A stretch of 38,289 nucleotides of DNA from Gryganskiella cystojenkinii. Its lineage: Eukaryota; Mortierellomycota; Mortierellomycetes; Mortierellales; Mortierellaceae. The DNA lies in the NCBI GenBank assembly GCA_015852425.1, contig JAAAIG010000011.1:57493-95781 (forward strand), in the 5' to 3' direction. The first letter of the stretch is position 1. The number at the start of each line of letters is the position of its first letter. The position numbers and the translations under genes were made by a program. This document shows, in pieces, positions 10,928-20,065 of this stretch. Under the pieces are notes generated by a model that saw only the letters and a list, made by a program, of their open reading frames with translations, was not told the DNA's origin and did not search any database.

Positions 10928-11424
10928 AGACCTTGATGCACTCTCGCCCTGTGTTGGCAGATGCTTATCGAAACCGACCTTATCATTTTCAAAAAAAAAA
11001 TAGATTTCATTAATGATGCATAAATGTGTTTTTTTTAGGATTAGAAGGTTATGAGCTCAGTATGCTGAGAGGGGTAGACAAAAACCCAGTATTCGCTTGG
11101 GGAGTCTCCGATGTACTCGAGGTGCTCGAGTTGGCCCCAGGTACTCCGTAAGAGCTAGCTGGAGGCGAAGATCTTCATCGGATTCTCGTTGTCTTCTTGT
11201 CCTTCTTGCTCTATTCCAGCATTTCGCTGTCTGTCTTGCAACATGAGTGCGCCTTGGCCAAAAAGACACTGTCGATGGCGCGGTTTGTTGCTGAAAATTG
11301 TTGGAATTGCCTCGAAAGATGCAACCTGTATTGATGGCGACACAAAAGCTACCTTCACGTGCACTACATAGCCAGATAGATAGAGTGGATTGAGTTGGAT
11401 GATTGGATTTATTACCGAGTCGCC
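10923..11424. other. Tail-to-tail intergenic region
   Basis: The RING gene (plus) and the borealin-like gene (minus) converge here. On the minus strand the stretch from 11400 to 11340 has intron-like borders (GTAATA to ATACAG), and open frames run on to about 11155, but no reading frame joins them to the upstream gene before its TAG. I treat the stretch as 3' UTR, perhaps with an intron. TTTATT at 11408-11413 would be a minus-strand AATAAA just past that stop. Confidence 0.4.
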
Positions 11425-12867
11425 CTATCGCTGATTGATTTTAGAGTCAACTGTCGTCTTGGAGGAAGAAGTGGAGGACGAGGGTAGTGTTTGACTGTCG
11501 GGAGTTGGGTAGGGTTTGTAGCGGGTGGATTGCTGAAAGGGTCGGTTGGTGTTTAGATCCGCTTTCCGAGACGATGCAGTCTAGGTTGTCAAAAATGAAA
11601 AAAAAAGAATGAATATCGAGCATCTCACCAAAAGACGCCACTGGTATCAACGTCTAGTGCGGATCAAACTCCTAAGAGGATATCATCGCCGTACCTCGCG
11701 TTCCTCCTTGTTTCGCTTTGTACTTTGCCAGTGCTCATCCTGTCCTGAGTTGTCTCTTTTTCTAAGTATGCATGATACGGGCATCGACAGAATAAAAGTC
11801 AGGGGCGTAAGAAGAAAATTAGTGTATGATATCGATACTCAATATTCCCAGTCTAAAACTTTGTAGCATTATTACCTCTTGATATCGCTGATGCCTTGAA
11901 CAAGCATCATGTTGGGATCTATCTTGTTCTCCTTTTGCCTTCTCAAGTACTCCTTGGCACTACCGTTGTATTTGAACCAAAACTCCTCGACGCTCATGGC
12001 CCGAACTTCTGCGGGGAGTCGCTTGATCTCGGCCTCTGTTCTGAACTTGAGGGAAGTCGTCAGCACGTCCAAGGATGCTCTCAATTTCTGAACCCTATCC
12101 ATGGCTTTCAAGGGGACAAATGAAAGAAGAATTACGTTAATCTCCCAGCCTTGACCAGATCAATCGTATTAAGTTCCCTCCTATTTGGAAATTCAGGTTT
12201 TCTTACTCTCGATCTCCAGTGTGTCAAGAGCCAGGTCTCGCTGTGCCTGAGTCAAATGCTTCAACGGGTTGTCCTTGCCCAAGACCAGCGGCAATGTCCA
12301 AGGGGATTCTTCTTCAAACTCTTCATCCTCCTCGTCTTCAGTCTCTTGGTCTTGTTCCTCTCCCTCCTCTACCTGATCCTCATCCTCTTCTTGCTCATTT
12401 TCGTTGGGGTTTGGTGCTCGATCCACCCTTGATGAGGCTCGACCGGGTCGCCTCAGTCGGTACTCAGCAGCAGCACCACCCTGGTCATTGTCGCTGTTGT
12501 CTGTGTGATTGTAAAGCCTCGCAGCGGCAGTCCTGCTGTCGCTTCTTGAGGTATCTGTCCGAGTCAAATCACGTTGGGAATAGCGGTGTGCAGACGAAGA
12601 CGGGTGCGAAGAGGAAACGGAAGTATTTGACTTTGAGTAAAGAAATGACCTCTGGTGTGATTGTGTTGTTGAAGATGTTGAGGCGATGGTGTCGGAGGCT
12701 ATTGGTGGACGAGGATTGTTCCTGGTAGAAGTTGTTGGTTCTGGGTGGTCTTGGAATGGATCGAGAAGAAGTTGTTGGGGTGGGGGGCGATCAGGGCGAT
12801 GCTGTTGAGTGGCAGAGGCTCGGAATCCTCGCGCGGGAGAGACGGGGTTGAAGTTGAGTCGGACCAT
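11425..12867 (-). CDS. Borealin/Nbl1-like chromosomal passenger subunit
   Basis: Exons on the minus strand are 12867-12207, 12104-11876, 11761-11695 and 11580-11425; they join to 1113 nt and 370 aa. Residues 1-215 are disordered, with Ser/Thr/Arg-rich and then strongly acidic Glu/Asp stretches (about 150-190). Residues 221-285 read MDRVQKLRASLDVLTTSL, then FRTEAEIKRLP-EVRAMSVEEFWFKYNGSA. This resembles the borealin N-terminal helix (human: a long helix, then EILRLPKALREMNWLDYF), which binds survivin and INCENP in the chromosomal passenger complex. The C-terminus (exons 3-4) is basic and Ser/Thr-rich with TASSRKAD and PYPTP, possible Aurora or CDK sites. Exon 3 is only 67 nt; it is supported by good TTAG and GAG|GTACGG sites and by phase agreement on both sides. 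If intron 2 were read through, translation would stop right after DIKR. The family call is moderate; the gene structure is firmer. Confidence 0.65.
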
Positions 12868-13378
12868 GGTTCAGATGTACCCAGATTACGAGATTGGCAG
12901 GGGGAAGGGGGGGGGAAGATGGGATCACGACAAATCAGTCAGGTGGGCTGCTTGCTAGTACCCTCTGTCTGATTATTCCTGTGCCGAGTCCTAGGTGGTG
13001 GTGGTGGTGGTGGTGATGGTCTGATGGTTCGATGCAAGGGATTGACTTTGTTTGTATTGGGAATAAAAGCGTGCCAGTAAAAGTGACGTGCACTTTTTAC
13101 TATTGAAAAAGTCAGTTTCTGCTGCTTGCACGCGCCTTCTTTTCCAGGCCTCTCCTTCTCTTTCCATCGTTCGTTCCATCACTCTCTTTTCTTTTTTCTC
13201 TCTTCTTTTTTTTTTTTTCTCGTCCACGTTACGTCTTTCTCCTTCACGTTACGTCTTCCTCGTGAATTCCTTTTAGTGTCCTATTCTGAATGACCTTTTC
13301 CCCCTCTCTCTCTCACTCTCTCTCTGTCTGATTCCCTTTTTAATATTTTTTTCTTTGATTTCTTTATTCAATCCTATC
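12868..13378. promoter_or_regulatory. Divergent promoter, borealin-like gene and lunapark
   Basis: The 511 bp between the two start codons hold a GGT trinucleotide run near 12995-13013, a poly(T) tract near 13205-13218 and CT-rich sequence up to the lunapark start. The 13-mer CACGTTACGTCTT occurs twice, at 13225-13237 and 13245-13257, exactly 20 bp apart. It contains the half-CRE TTACGTC. Confidence 0.5.
13225..13257 (+). repeat. Direct repeat of CACGTTACGTCTT, 20-bp period
   Basis: Two perfect 13-bp copies with starts 20 bp apart lie about 120-155 bp upstream of the lunapark start codon. The spacing is about two helical turns, so both copies would face the same side of DNA. The core TTACGTC resembles ATF/CREB half-sites. 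Confidence 0.55.
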
Positions 13379-15704
13379 ATGGGCGCCATTATCTCTCGTC
13401 TTCGCAAGGTACACCTACACATTCGTCACATGTCACACGGACACGCCCAGGATAGACACCTGTACATACCACGCAAGGATGCAAGGCTCATGGCAAAAAA
13501 AAGAACCTCATGCAACAAACCCGATCATGTGGTGTCTGTGTTCCTGGAATCGATCGAATCAGCCTTGAGAGCCAAAAGAAGAAAAGAATTACCTTGTCGA
13601 CCTGCATTTGCTTGTTGATGTGTATGTTTCAAGAGAGTAAGCCGAGCAAGGAGCTGGAGGCATGTCAACAACCTCTACCAAGGAACGCATCGACAGGATG
13701 ACTGGGCCAGAGCTACGGTGTCATCGGGAGAAATGGACCTTCATGAGATTGCCTGGATATGAAACTGACACGTTGCAATCAACAGACAGAGTCCCTTTGC
13801 TTGTTGCTCACTTTGAGCATATGCTATTTATGACCTGTCATGTCCCTTCTCTCCTTCTAATCTCTTGTTCTCTTGTTTATTTTTTATTCGTATCATACGC
13901 ATACAGAGCGACGAGTCCGACTATGAAAAAATCCTCTCGGACCTTGACAGCAATATCCGGAAGGCTGAGATGAGACTCTCGGCTATCAAGGTGCGCGAGA
14001 AACGCTTCATGGGGCTTTGGCTCATCTACACGGTCTTGGCCTGGATCGGATACTCGGCTGTCTTTGCCCTCTACCTCCATCAGCAGTACCTCAACGACCC
14101 CCAACCATGGGCCCTGGCCTTTGCACCCATCGTGATCGGTTTGCCAATGTAAGGTGGTCACTTGATTAATTTTCCTTTTGTTTGCGTGATGACCTCTGGT
14201 TTCGTCCAAAAGTCAGTAAGGAAGGAAAGAGAGAGGGAGAGAGCGATTTGCACGCGTTGGTGTTGACTGTGTCCTTTCCCCCTACAACATTCTAGAATCT
14301 ACGTTGGACGATGGTTTATCACAGTCTGGTACAGACGCGCAAAAACCAACGAAGGTATGCCACTCTAGGTTATTACCTTTTCTCCAGTGTTCCTTGATAA
14401 TCTAGGATGGTCAATTATTAACGCCTCAACTCGTACTCATTCTGGTTCACAGAGGCCCAGCTCCAGTTGCTTCGAGCGGATCAGAGGCTCAAGGTCGAGG
14501 AGCTCAAGAAAAAGACGGCTTACTACTCGACCAAGACACTTCTGGAGAGATACGACGTAAGTTGAAGGCTGTGGACGAACCAACACCGAGCATATTCAAT
14601 GTCATCTGTGATCTAAACCATAGACACTCGTTCATCTCGATCATGTAGTCATCCTCCCAGCAACAGCGATCCAATGGACCTCGACTTAATGGGCCTGATG
14701 GTAGGCCCTTACCTCAAAATGGACAACCCAAGTCTCTACAGCCCAACATGATGGACCCTGGTCTTCGACAGCGTACTGGATTAGGCGTAACGAATGCTCA
14801 AGGGGTTCCCCTTGGACAAGGTCAGCGTCCTCTCGGTTTGTCACCTGGGCAACAACATCTCCATCCGCAACTTTCGCCAAATGCGCCTCGAGGACCCCAG
14901 GGACCCCAGGGACTTTATGGACCTCAACCACCTACTTTTGCTCACAATGGCATGCCGGCTCAGCACACACCTAATACCGAACGCCATTGGTACGATAAGA
15001 TTGTAGACGTGATTGTCGGTGATGAGGGTCCTGATACCAAATATGCCTTGATCTGCGGACAATGCTTTGCACATAATGGACTTGCCCTTCCTCAGGAAAT
15101 CGATGATATCCGTAAGTTGTCTTTTGAAGTCATATGCTAAGAACGGGAACATCTCGGAGCACTTTATTCTAAAAAAGATTTGGTTTGATATTTAGAATAC
15201 GTCTGTCCAAAGTGTAACTTCTTCAACCCTTCGAGAAGAAAAGTGCGCATGGGTCAATCTTCGATTCGTCCACCCTTGTCCAGTCCAGAGTTGACTCTTC
15301 TTCAGGCACAAGAGAAACCATTGCCAGTCTCTCGCGACCCTTCGCCTTCACCTGGCTATCAGCGATCACCTCTTCCAGATTCTCACCACTCACAGAACAA
15401 CAACATCGATCATCAGGATCAAAACTCTCATTCAGGTCCAGGTCTTGCTGAAGGACATAGCCCCGATCCAGTATCTGATTTGATTCCTGGATCCCCCATC
15501 AACCATGACGAACATTCTGAGAATGATGATATCGAGTTTGTGAACAACTGGCAAGACAGCGAGGAGCAGGGTCGTAACGCAGAAACAGACGAAGCTGAAG
15601 GCTACGATGTTGAACCCGAGGATGAAGGAGATTCATCGTCAAAGACCAAGAAAACTCTCAAGGCAAAGTCTGCTGGAAAAAAGAAGGCGACCAAGCGTTC
15701 ATAA
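13379..15704 (+). CDS. lnp1: Lunapark ER-junction protein, 6 exons, 468 aa
   Basis: Exons are 13379-13408, 13907-14148, 14296-14354, 14453-14556, 14649-15111 and 15196-15704; they join to 1407 nt. The N-terminus MGAIISRLRK fits an N-myristoylation site, as in animal lunapark. A short coiled coil is followed by two hydrophobic hairpin segments (about 42-63 and 74-98), a second coiled coil (about 110-145, LRADQRLKVEELKKK), a Pro/Gln-rich linker, and the lunapark zinc ribbon at about 280-313 (CGQCFAHNGLALP, then YVCPKCNFFNPSRR). An acidic/basic disordered tail ends in lysines. Lunapark stabilises three-way junctions of the tubular ER, balancing atlastin/Sey1. The first exon codes for just ten residues. 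The first intron (498 nt) contains another open frame that I do not consider coding. Confidence 0.95.
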
Positions 15705-16089
15705 GGACTCCTTTTCTCTCGGACTCATAGTCAGCAGCAATCACAAAAAACAAAGAGGTGCTCAATAATACGTGACTGCACAGAAAATTACCCTTGACAA
15801 CAGCAAGAAAAGAAAGAAACGACAACGAAGCTTAATGACATTATGATAACAAATGACCACTTTCCAAAACATGTACAAGCCCAAGGAGATTTTCCCACTA
15901 ACAGTCTACTATTGGAGAAATAAACCGCCCTTAACGACATGCTTTGGCCCATGATTCGGCGAATTTAGTTGCTCCGTAGAATTGTTCTGCGCTCAGCGAA
16001 AAGTTCATATTCTCGAGCGGACTACGGACGCTGGGGTTGCAATTAATAGGCGTTTTATTCGGTTTAGTCAATTAACCGAGAACGAAGGA
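15705..16089. other. Lunapark 3' flank
   Basis: A/T-rich sequence after the lunapark stop contains its likely 3' UTR and poly(A) signal. No gene is seen. The helicase remnant begins near the right end. Confidence 0.4.
15919..15924 (+). terminator. Possible poly(A) signal of lunapark
   Basis: AATAAA lies 215 bp past the lunapark stop codon. It is the first clear copy on this strand. Confidence 0.35.
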
Positions 16090-16458
16090 CTAAATGTTTA
16101 TGAGAGGACTGTGACGACGCACAACTGGACCCAACTGCCCAAAGTCCCCAAAGAGAGTGACATTGATCTCGCCAAGATGCTCTCGTGTGGCGGCTATTGA
16201 CTGCACAGGAGACCAACAGTAGGAGGCGACGTGGTACTGTGTAAGAACCAATTGACGGTGAACAGGTTCGGAAGCCAGCGACGTTGCTACATCTGAAGGT
16301 GAAGGTGGCACAATAATCGGTCCGTAAATTCCTCCGTCCCTTAGATCTGTGCAGAGTCGACGCAGAAATGCAGACTTGCTCGTCCCAGCAGCGCCACTGA
16401 CAATATGGAGTCCACCGTTTTGTAGCCATCTCAACGCCTGGCGCTGTCGTTCGTTCAA
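16090..16458 (-). pseudogene. Decayed PIF1/Helitron-type helicase fragment
   Basis: An open stretch of about 120 codons on the minus strand reads NERQRQALRWLQNGGLHIV, then SGAAGTSKSAFLRRLCTDLR, IIVPPSPSDVA, and LFGDFGQLGPVV. These correspond to the Q-motif-like start, Walker A (motif I, usually GxxGTGKS), motif Ia and the GDFxQLPPV segment (motif III) of PIF1-family SF1B helicases, the family that includes Helitron helicases. Walker A has Ser in place of the second Gly. The DEISM-type Walker B (motif II) expected between Ia and GDFxQL is absent, and the gap is too short, so an internal deletion is likely. No other helicase motifs follow. It is best read as a fossil of a mobile-element helicase, although a captured host PIF1 fragment is possible. 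Confidence 0.6.
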
Positions 16459-16761
16459 ACATCAGATTGTTTTCGCTTTGGGCCAATGGCTGACTCTTGC
16501 GCCATCAGTTGCAATGGGAGGATTTTTTCATAACGCCGGTTGGCAGCAGTGTTCTTGCTATGGTAAAAATTGATGGCCGCTCAAACTCCTTCAGCCAGTA
16601 ATCGACCCTGAAGGCGACATCAATCGTCAGGGGTTGCGCGCAAGTGGCATCGACGACAATAATGAATGCAAGCCAGCGCTCAATGAAAGAGGCAAATCAC
16701 AAAGTTCAGGGTATGTCTGCAGGACTGGCTTCAGAGAAAATGAATAAAAAGGTAAATGCGT

Positions 16762-17261
16762 CTATTCAACTTGGGGCCATTTTTCTGGCTGAAACTCTTG
16801 GTACGGCAATAACTCCATCTCCGTATCTAACAGTTTATTTCTCATCGCAGGAACTTTTGGGACAAGAACGTCGTATGAGCGGTACGGCATGTTCTCCAAA
16901 ATCTGCTCGACTTCATCGTCTTCGAGCTGGCACTTTTTTTTCAACGTATCTTGAGTCGCAAAATTCCAGTGGACTTCCCCGAAAGAGCAAGAGCAACGGA
17001 TACACTGCATGTGTCGCCAAAGAACTTCTTGATATTTTCTTGATTGATCAGGAGGCAGTTGGCGGGAAAGCGGTCGTGGAGACGTTTGAAGTAGATGTTA
17101 CTCACATTCGCAGTGGTGATGACGACAGTGATGACATCCACCGTTTTGATGCCTTCTCGAGCCAAAAGCGATCTAACTTTCACTTTCCTAATGGCCTCTA
17201 GGTTTTTCTGGTGCTCGTCCACAATGACCTTGTACGAGAGCCAACAGTTTCTTTTTGCCAC
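16762..17261 (-). pseudogene. Broken open frames, unknown element remnant
   Basis: Two minus-strand frames overlap at 16941-17010. The first (17261 downward) reads KVIVDEHQKNLEAIRKVK, then VITTANVSNIYFKRLHDRF and NIKKFFGDTC. The second (17010 to 16762) reads CSFGEVHWNFATQDTLKKK, then LEDDEVEQILENMPYRSYDV. Both look protein-like, rich in charged and aromatic residues, and together suggest one old coding sequence broken by a frameshift near 17005. I do not recognise the family. The helicase remnant lies just downstream on the same strand, so both may come from one insertion. An opposing plus-strand frame covers much of the same region and is judged a shadow. Confidence 0.35.
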
Positions 17262-18367
17262 CTGTCTCCAACCAACAGTAAAGACCGTCGGCTATTCCGA
17301 TGTTTTGTTCTCTTGTTCTCTGGTCGAGTCTGCATTATCTGGAGAAGTTAGAATTTTAGAACGTCCACCCCGTTTTGTAAGTGAGACCCTTTGCACTTTC
17401 AATCCTCCCTCTCGCAAGCAATCCCCTTTCCCTTTGACTCCAAAATCGTGTATGTTTCGCGCTCTAGGCAATCCAAGGTGTGTCTTGGAAACTGACATGA
17501 TGGAACAAAACAACGCTCGGTTGGCCTAGAATAATTATCACGGTTCGTGACAGCATTGGAATGAAAGTAAGGGTGGAGGGGTAAGAGAGCGGAAAAGGTA
17601 AGGGTTTGGAATATATATCGAGAGACAACACTAGAGGCCCTGACAGGGCACTATTTAAGGAGTTGTGAATAACAACCTTGGCATCAAAGACAAAGACAGG
17701 TACAGGAACGAGACAGGGACAGATCCGAGAAGGAGATCGCGCGAAGAAAATGGTGGGTCAAGGGAACCAAATCAAATGCAAAGGCGGGAACCAAATCCGA
17801 GGGCAAAGGCGGGACTACCAACACATGCATGGGATCCAGGGGTAGTAAAAAGGCGAGAGTAATCTCCATAGAACCATAGGGAGAGTAAGAGAGCAACTAG
17901 AATCTTATTCTAGAATGAAGAGGGACATGGAATGCGGAAAAAAAATGGAGATGCAGAAACGATAGAGGGACATCAACCATGGGCAAGGATGGATGCAGGG
18001 TCAGAAAAACGGAAGGGATGCTAAAGAGATCATGGTGCCGAGCAACTGCATTAACTAGCTGGTGGCAGCGTTCATATAGAAGGGGAGAATTTATTTGGTT
18101 TATTATCGCACCCCCCTCGCTGTTGTCATCGGGAGTTTTTCTGGAGAGGGGGCGTAGAAAGGTAAAATATAGAGCGTCTTAAGGGTGAATGGAAGGGTGA
18201 ATAAAGTAAAAAACCGGAAAGGAGGACAGAAAGGAGGAGGTGGGGAAAAGGTATTTGAATGGGCGACACAGAATAAAGGGCAAAGAACTTGAAGAGGGGA
18301 TGCAAAAAAAGGCAGCAAAATAACACTCTAGTACGCGCAATCGCTCTCTTTCGCGGTCTTTCTCACT
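17262..18367. other. Gene-poor purine-rich region
   Basis: About 1.1 kb without a supportable gene. From roughly 17560 to 18330 the plus strand is strongly enriched in A and G. It includes the near-repeat AAAGGCGGGA at 17780 and 17806 and a perfect short palindrome GCCCTG-A-CAGGGC at 17637-17649. The right end is the promoter of the small secreted protein gene. Confidence 0.5.
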
Positions 18368-18375
18368 TATATAAA
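18368..18375 (+). promoter_or_regulatory. TATA box TATATAAA
   Basis: A good TATA element lies 160 bp upstream of the small secreted protein start codon. It is followed by a leader with three imperfect copies of a CAAGAACCATCTCAAC-like unit (about 18430, 18457 and 18494). Confidence 0.55.
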
Positions 18376-18534
18376 GAAAGTCACTTGGCAGCACTGATAT
18401 ACATCTGATCATCCCAAGACCCTCAATTCACAAGAGCCACTTTCAACTCGCCGTCGCAAGAACCATCGCAACGAATAGCCCTTCAGGCATCCTCACAAGA
18501 ACCATCTCAACAATCCCCCCCCTTTCAAAAGATC

Positions 18535-18855
18535 ATGCATATCAAGAAAGTAGCCACCGTTCTATTGCTCTCACAAGTCGCCCTTGCCTTGAACCCCTTC
18601 GCGACGTGGATGCAGTTACAGGAAACGAGTTCGAAGTTGTCAAAAGCAACTGCCGCGGCCGTGACGTGTGCGATGAAAGCCCATCTCAACGACCAGGATA
18701 CAAGCCAGTGGGGCATGTCCACAGTGGAGGCATGCGAGACTATCAAGCCATATATCATGGAGTTTATTCCATTTGCTGATGAAATCGGAGTAACTGAAGG
18801 CGTGCTGAAGACGATGAATATTACTCGATCAATGTGCGAGGCCGCGGTGGACTAA
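18535..18855 (+). CDS. Small secreted protein, 106 aa
   Basis: This is a single-exon gene. Residues 1-19 (MHIKKVATVLLLSQVALAL) form a typical signal peptide: basic n-region, leucine-rich core, small residues before a likely cleavage near Ala18. The mature part is helical in character (ETSSKLSKATAAAVTCAM), with three Cys (VTCAM, EACET, SMCEA) and one N-x-T site (NIT). A TATA box and an A/C-rich leader precede it, and an AATAAA at 19062-19067 follows. I do not recognise a family. An odd number of Cys leaves one unpaired or dimerising. Short secreted proteins of this kind are frequent in fungal secretomes; no role can be assigned. Confidence 0.75.
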   Translation: MHIKKVATVLLLSQVALALNPFATWMQLQETSSKLSKATAAAVTCAMKAHLNDQDTSQWGMSTVEACETIKPYIMEFIPFADEIGVTEGVLKTMNITRSMCEAAVD

Positions 18856-19837
18856 ATTCAGGGGGGGAAAGTAGTCGAGTCGTTCAAGACACTATATGAT
18901 GGTTTTATGGCCCAGAAGAAGCCAAGGCCGAGTGACATCGATCTCGTCTTCCTTTCCATATTCTCGATTTTCGTCATTCATAAATATCTGTAGGCTATTG
19001 TCCGGATCATGACTGGAAAGCACAAGTCTTGAAAAGAGCGATTCTCATTATTATCAGGCTAAATAAACTCTACTGTAATCACGAACCCAGCCTAGAACCA
19101 ACTCCACGCCTAGGTTTCCTTTTCTAGTTTCCGAGTTCCGCCAATGGAAATCATTGTATCGTCGTCTCCGCCCATCCTCCGCGCCAATCCTTGTACTTCT
19201 TGATCCCTTTCCTCCTTATCTTGCCCGAGAACTTTTCTATCTCTTTCCTTTCGTTTCTATCTGCTCCATCGTTATCTCTGTGTTCATGGTCTTTGTCATC
19301 GCCCGTGACTTTGAGTGAGGTATGTAAAACGAAGATATATTGATTAAGTTGAACAAGGAATGAGCAGGCAAGAGGATTAGACTAGGTGAGTAGTTATTGC
19401 AGACTGAAGAGAGAAGACAGGGATCGGGGGTAGAGACCACTTACTGTATATGAAAAAGATACAGTGCCCTCCCGCCTGCACAACTGGACAGAAAATTTTC
19501 GCGCAAAATTCCTGCGCGCCACATTTAGAGGTGAGCCTTTTTTTTTTTTTTTTTTTTTTGGAGAAGGATGACCGTGTCCATCACCTCATTCCTTTTGTCA
19601 CTTTAACGGCCACACACCTTAGCTCAGGATCGACCCACAGACCTTTCATTGCCCTCTCCACATTTTTGGTGTGTTTGTGTGTTCAATCGGATGTTTGCAG
19701 AAAAACAAAGGTGAGAACTGTTGAACTTTTTGCCCACAGAAAGATAGTTGTGGGCTCCAATCCAACATTCGTCATCCATTTCGGTAAAACTTTTGGCAAT
19801 CATCCTTCACATTGCAACATCAACCAGTCAAACAATC
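18856..19837. other. Intergenic, with a 22-nt poly(T) tract
   Basis: Just under 1 kb with no convincing gene. It holds the 3' UTR of the secreted protein gene (AATAAA at 19062-19067) and a run of 22 T at 19538-19559. A long open frame crosses the poly(T) run but its translation looks random. Confidence 0.45.
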
Positions 19838-20065
19838 ATGTCGTCGGCAAGGAGAACTTCCATCCCGCGAGAAAAAAAGAGTATCAATATAAAAATGAAA
19901 GAAAGAACCCGTTGCAAACGATCATCATTCGTTTTATCTCCTTATTTTTTTTAATTCATTTTTTCAGAGGAGCGAAAGGAGAAAACAGAAGTCGACGAAT
20001 CCAAGAAAAATTGGGGACTCTACTTCTCTCTTATCGCTTTGTTCTCTTCTACTTCAAGGGCGTGA
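19838..20065 (+). CDS. Doubtful two-exon small basic/TM protein
   Basis: This candidate of 46 aa has exons 19838-19880 and 19968-20065. The ATG follows an A/C-rich leader (AACATCAACCAGTCAAACAA), and the intron has a GTATCA donor and a strong polypyrimidine tract ending TTTTTTCAG at 19967. The joined frame gives a basic N-terminus (MSSARRTSIPREKK), a charged middle and NWGLYFSLIALF, a short hydrophobic segment, before a stop. The size and layout recall single-pass tail-anchored proteins such as Ysy6/RAMP4, but the motif match is weak. The last 17 bp overlap the end of the opposing secreted-protein gene, which argues against it. Confidence 0.22.

Noticed and set aside
11057..11364. Minus-strand open frames after the borealin-like gene
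   Set aside because: No reading frame joins them to an upstream exon and the residues look random; treated as 3' UTR.
12219..12728. 169-codon open frame on the plus strand
   Set aside because: It is the complement of the low-complexity first exon of the borealin-like gene.
13409..13906. Open frames inside lunapark intron 1
   Set aside because: They break the lunapark reading phase and have no family resemblance; the intron has good borders.
16644..17201. 185-codon plus-strand frame over the fossil region
   Set aside because: The minus strand has the more protein-like content; the plus frame shows no motif.
17637..17649. Perfect palindrome GCCCTG-A-CAGGGC
   Set aside because: It is short, isolated and in a gene-free stretch; likely chance.
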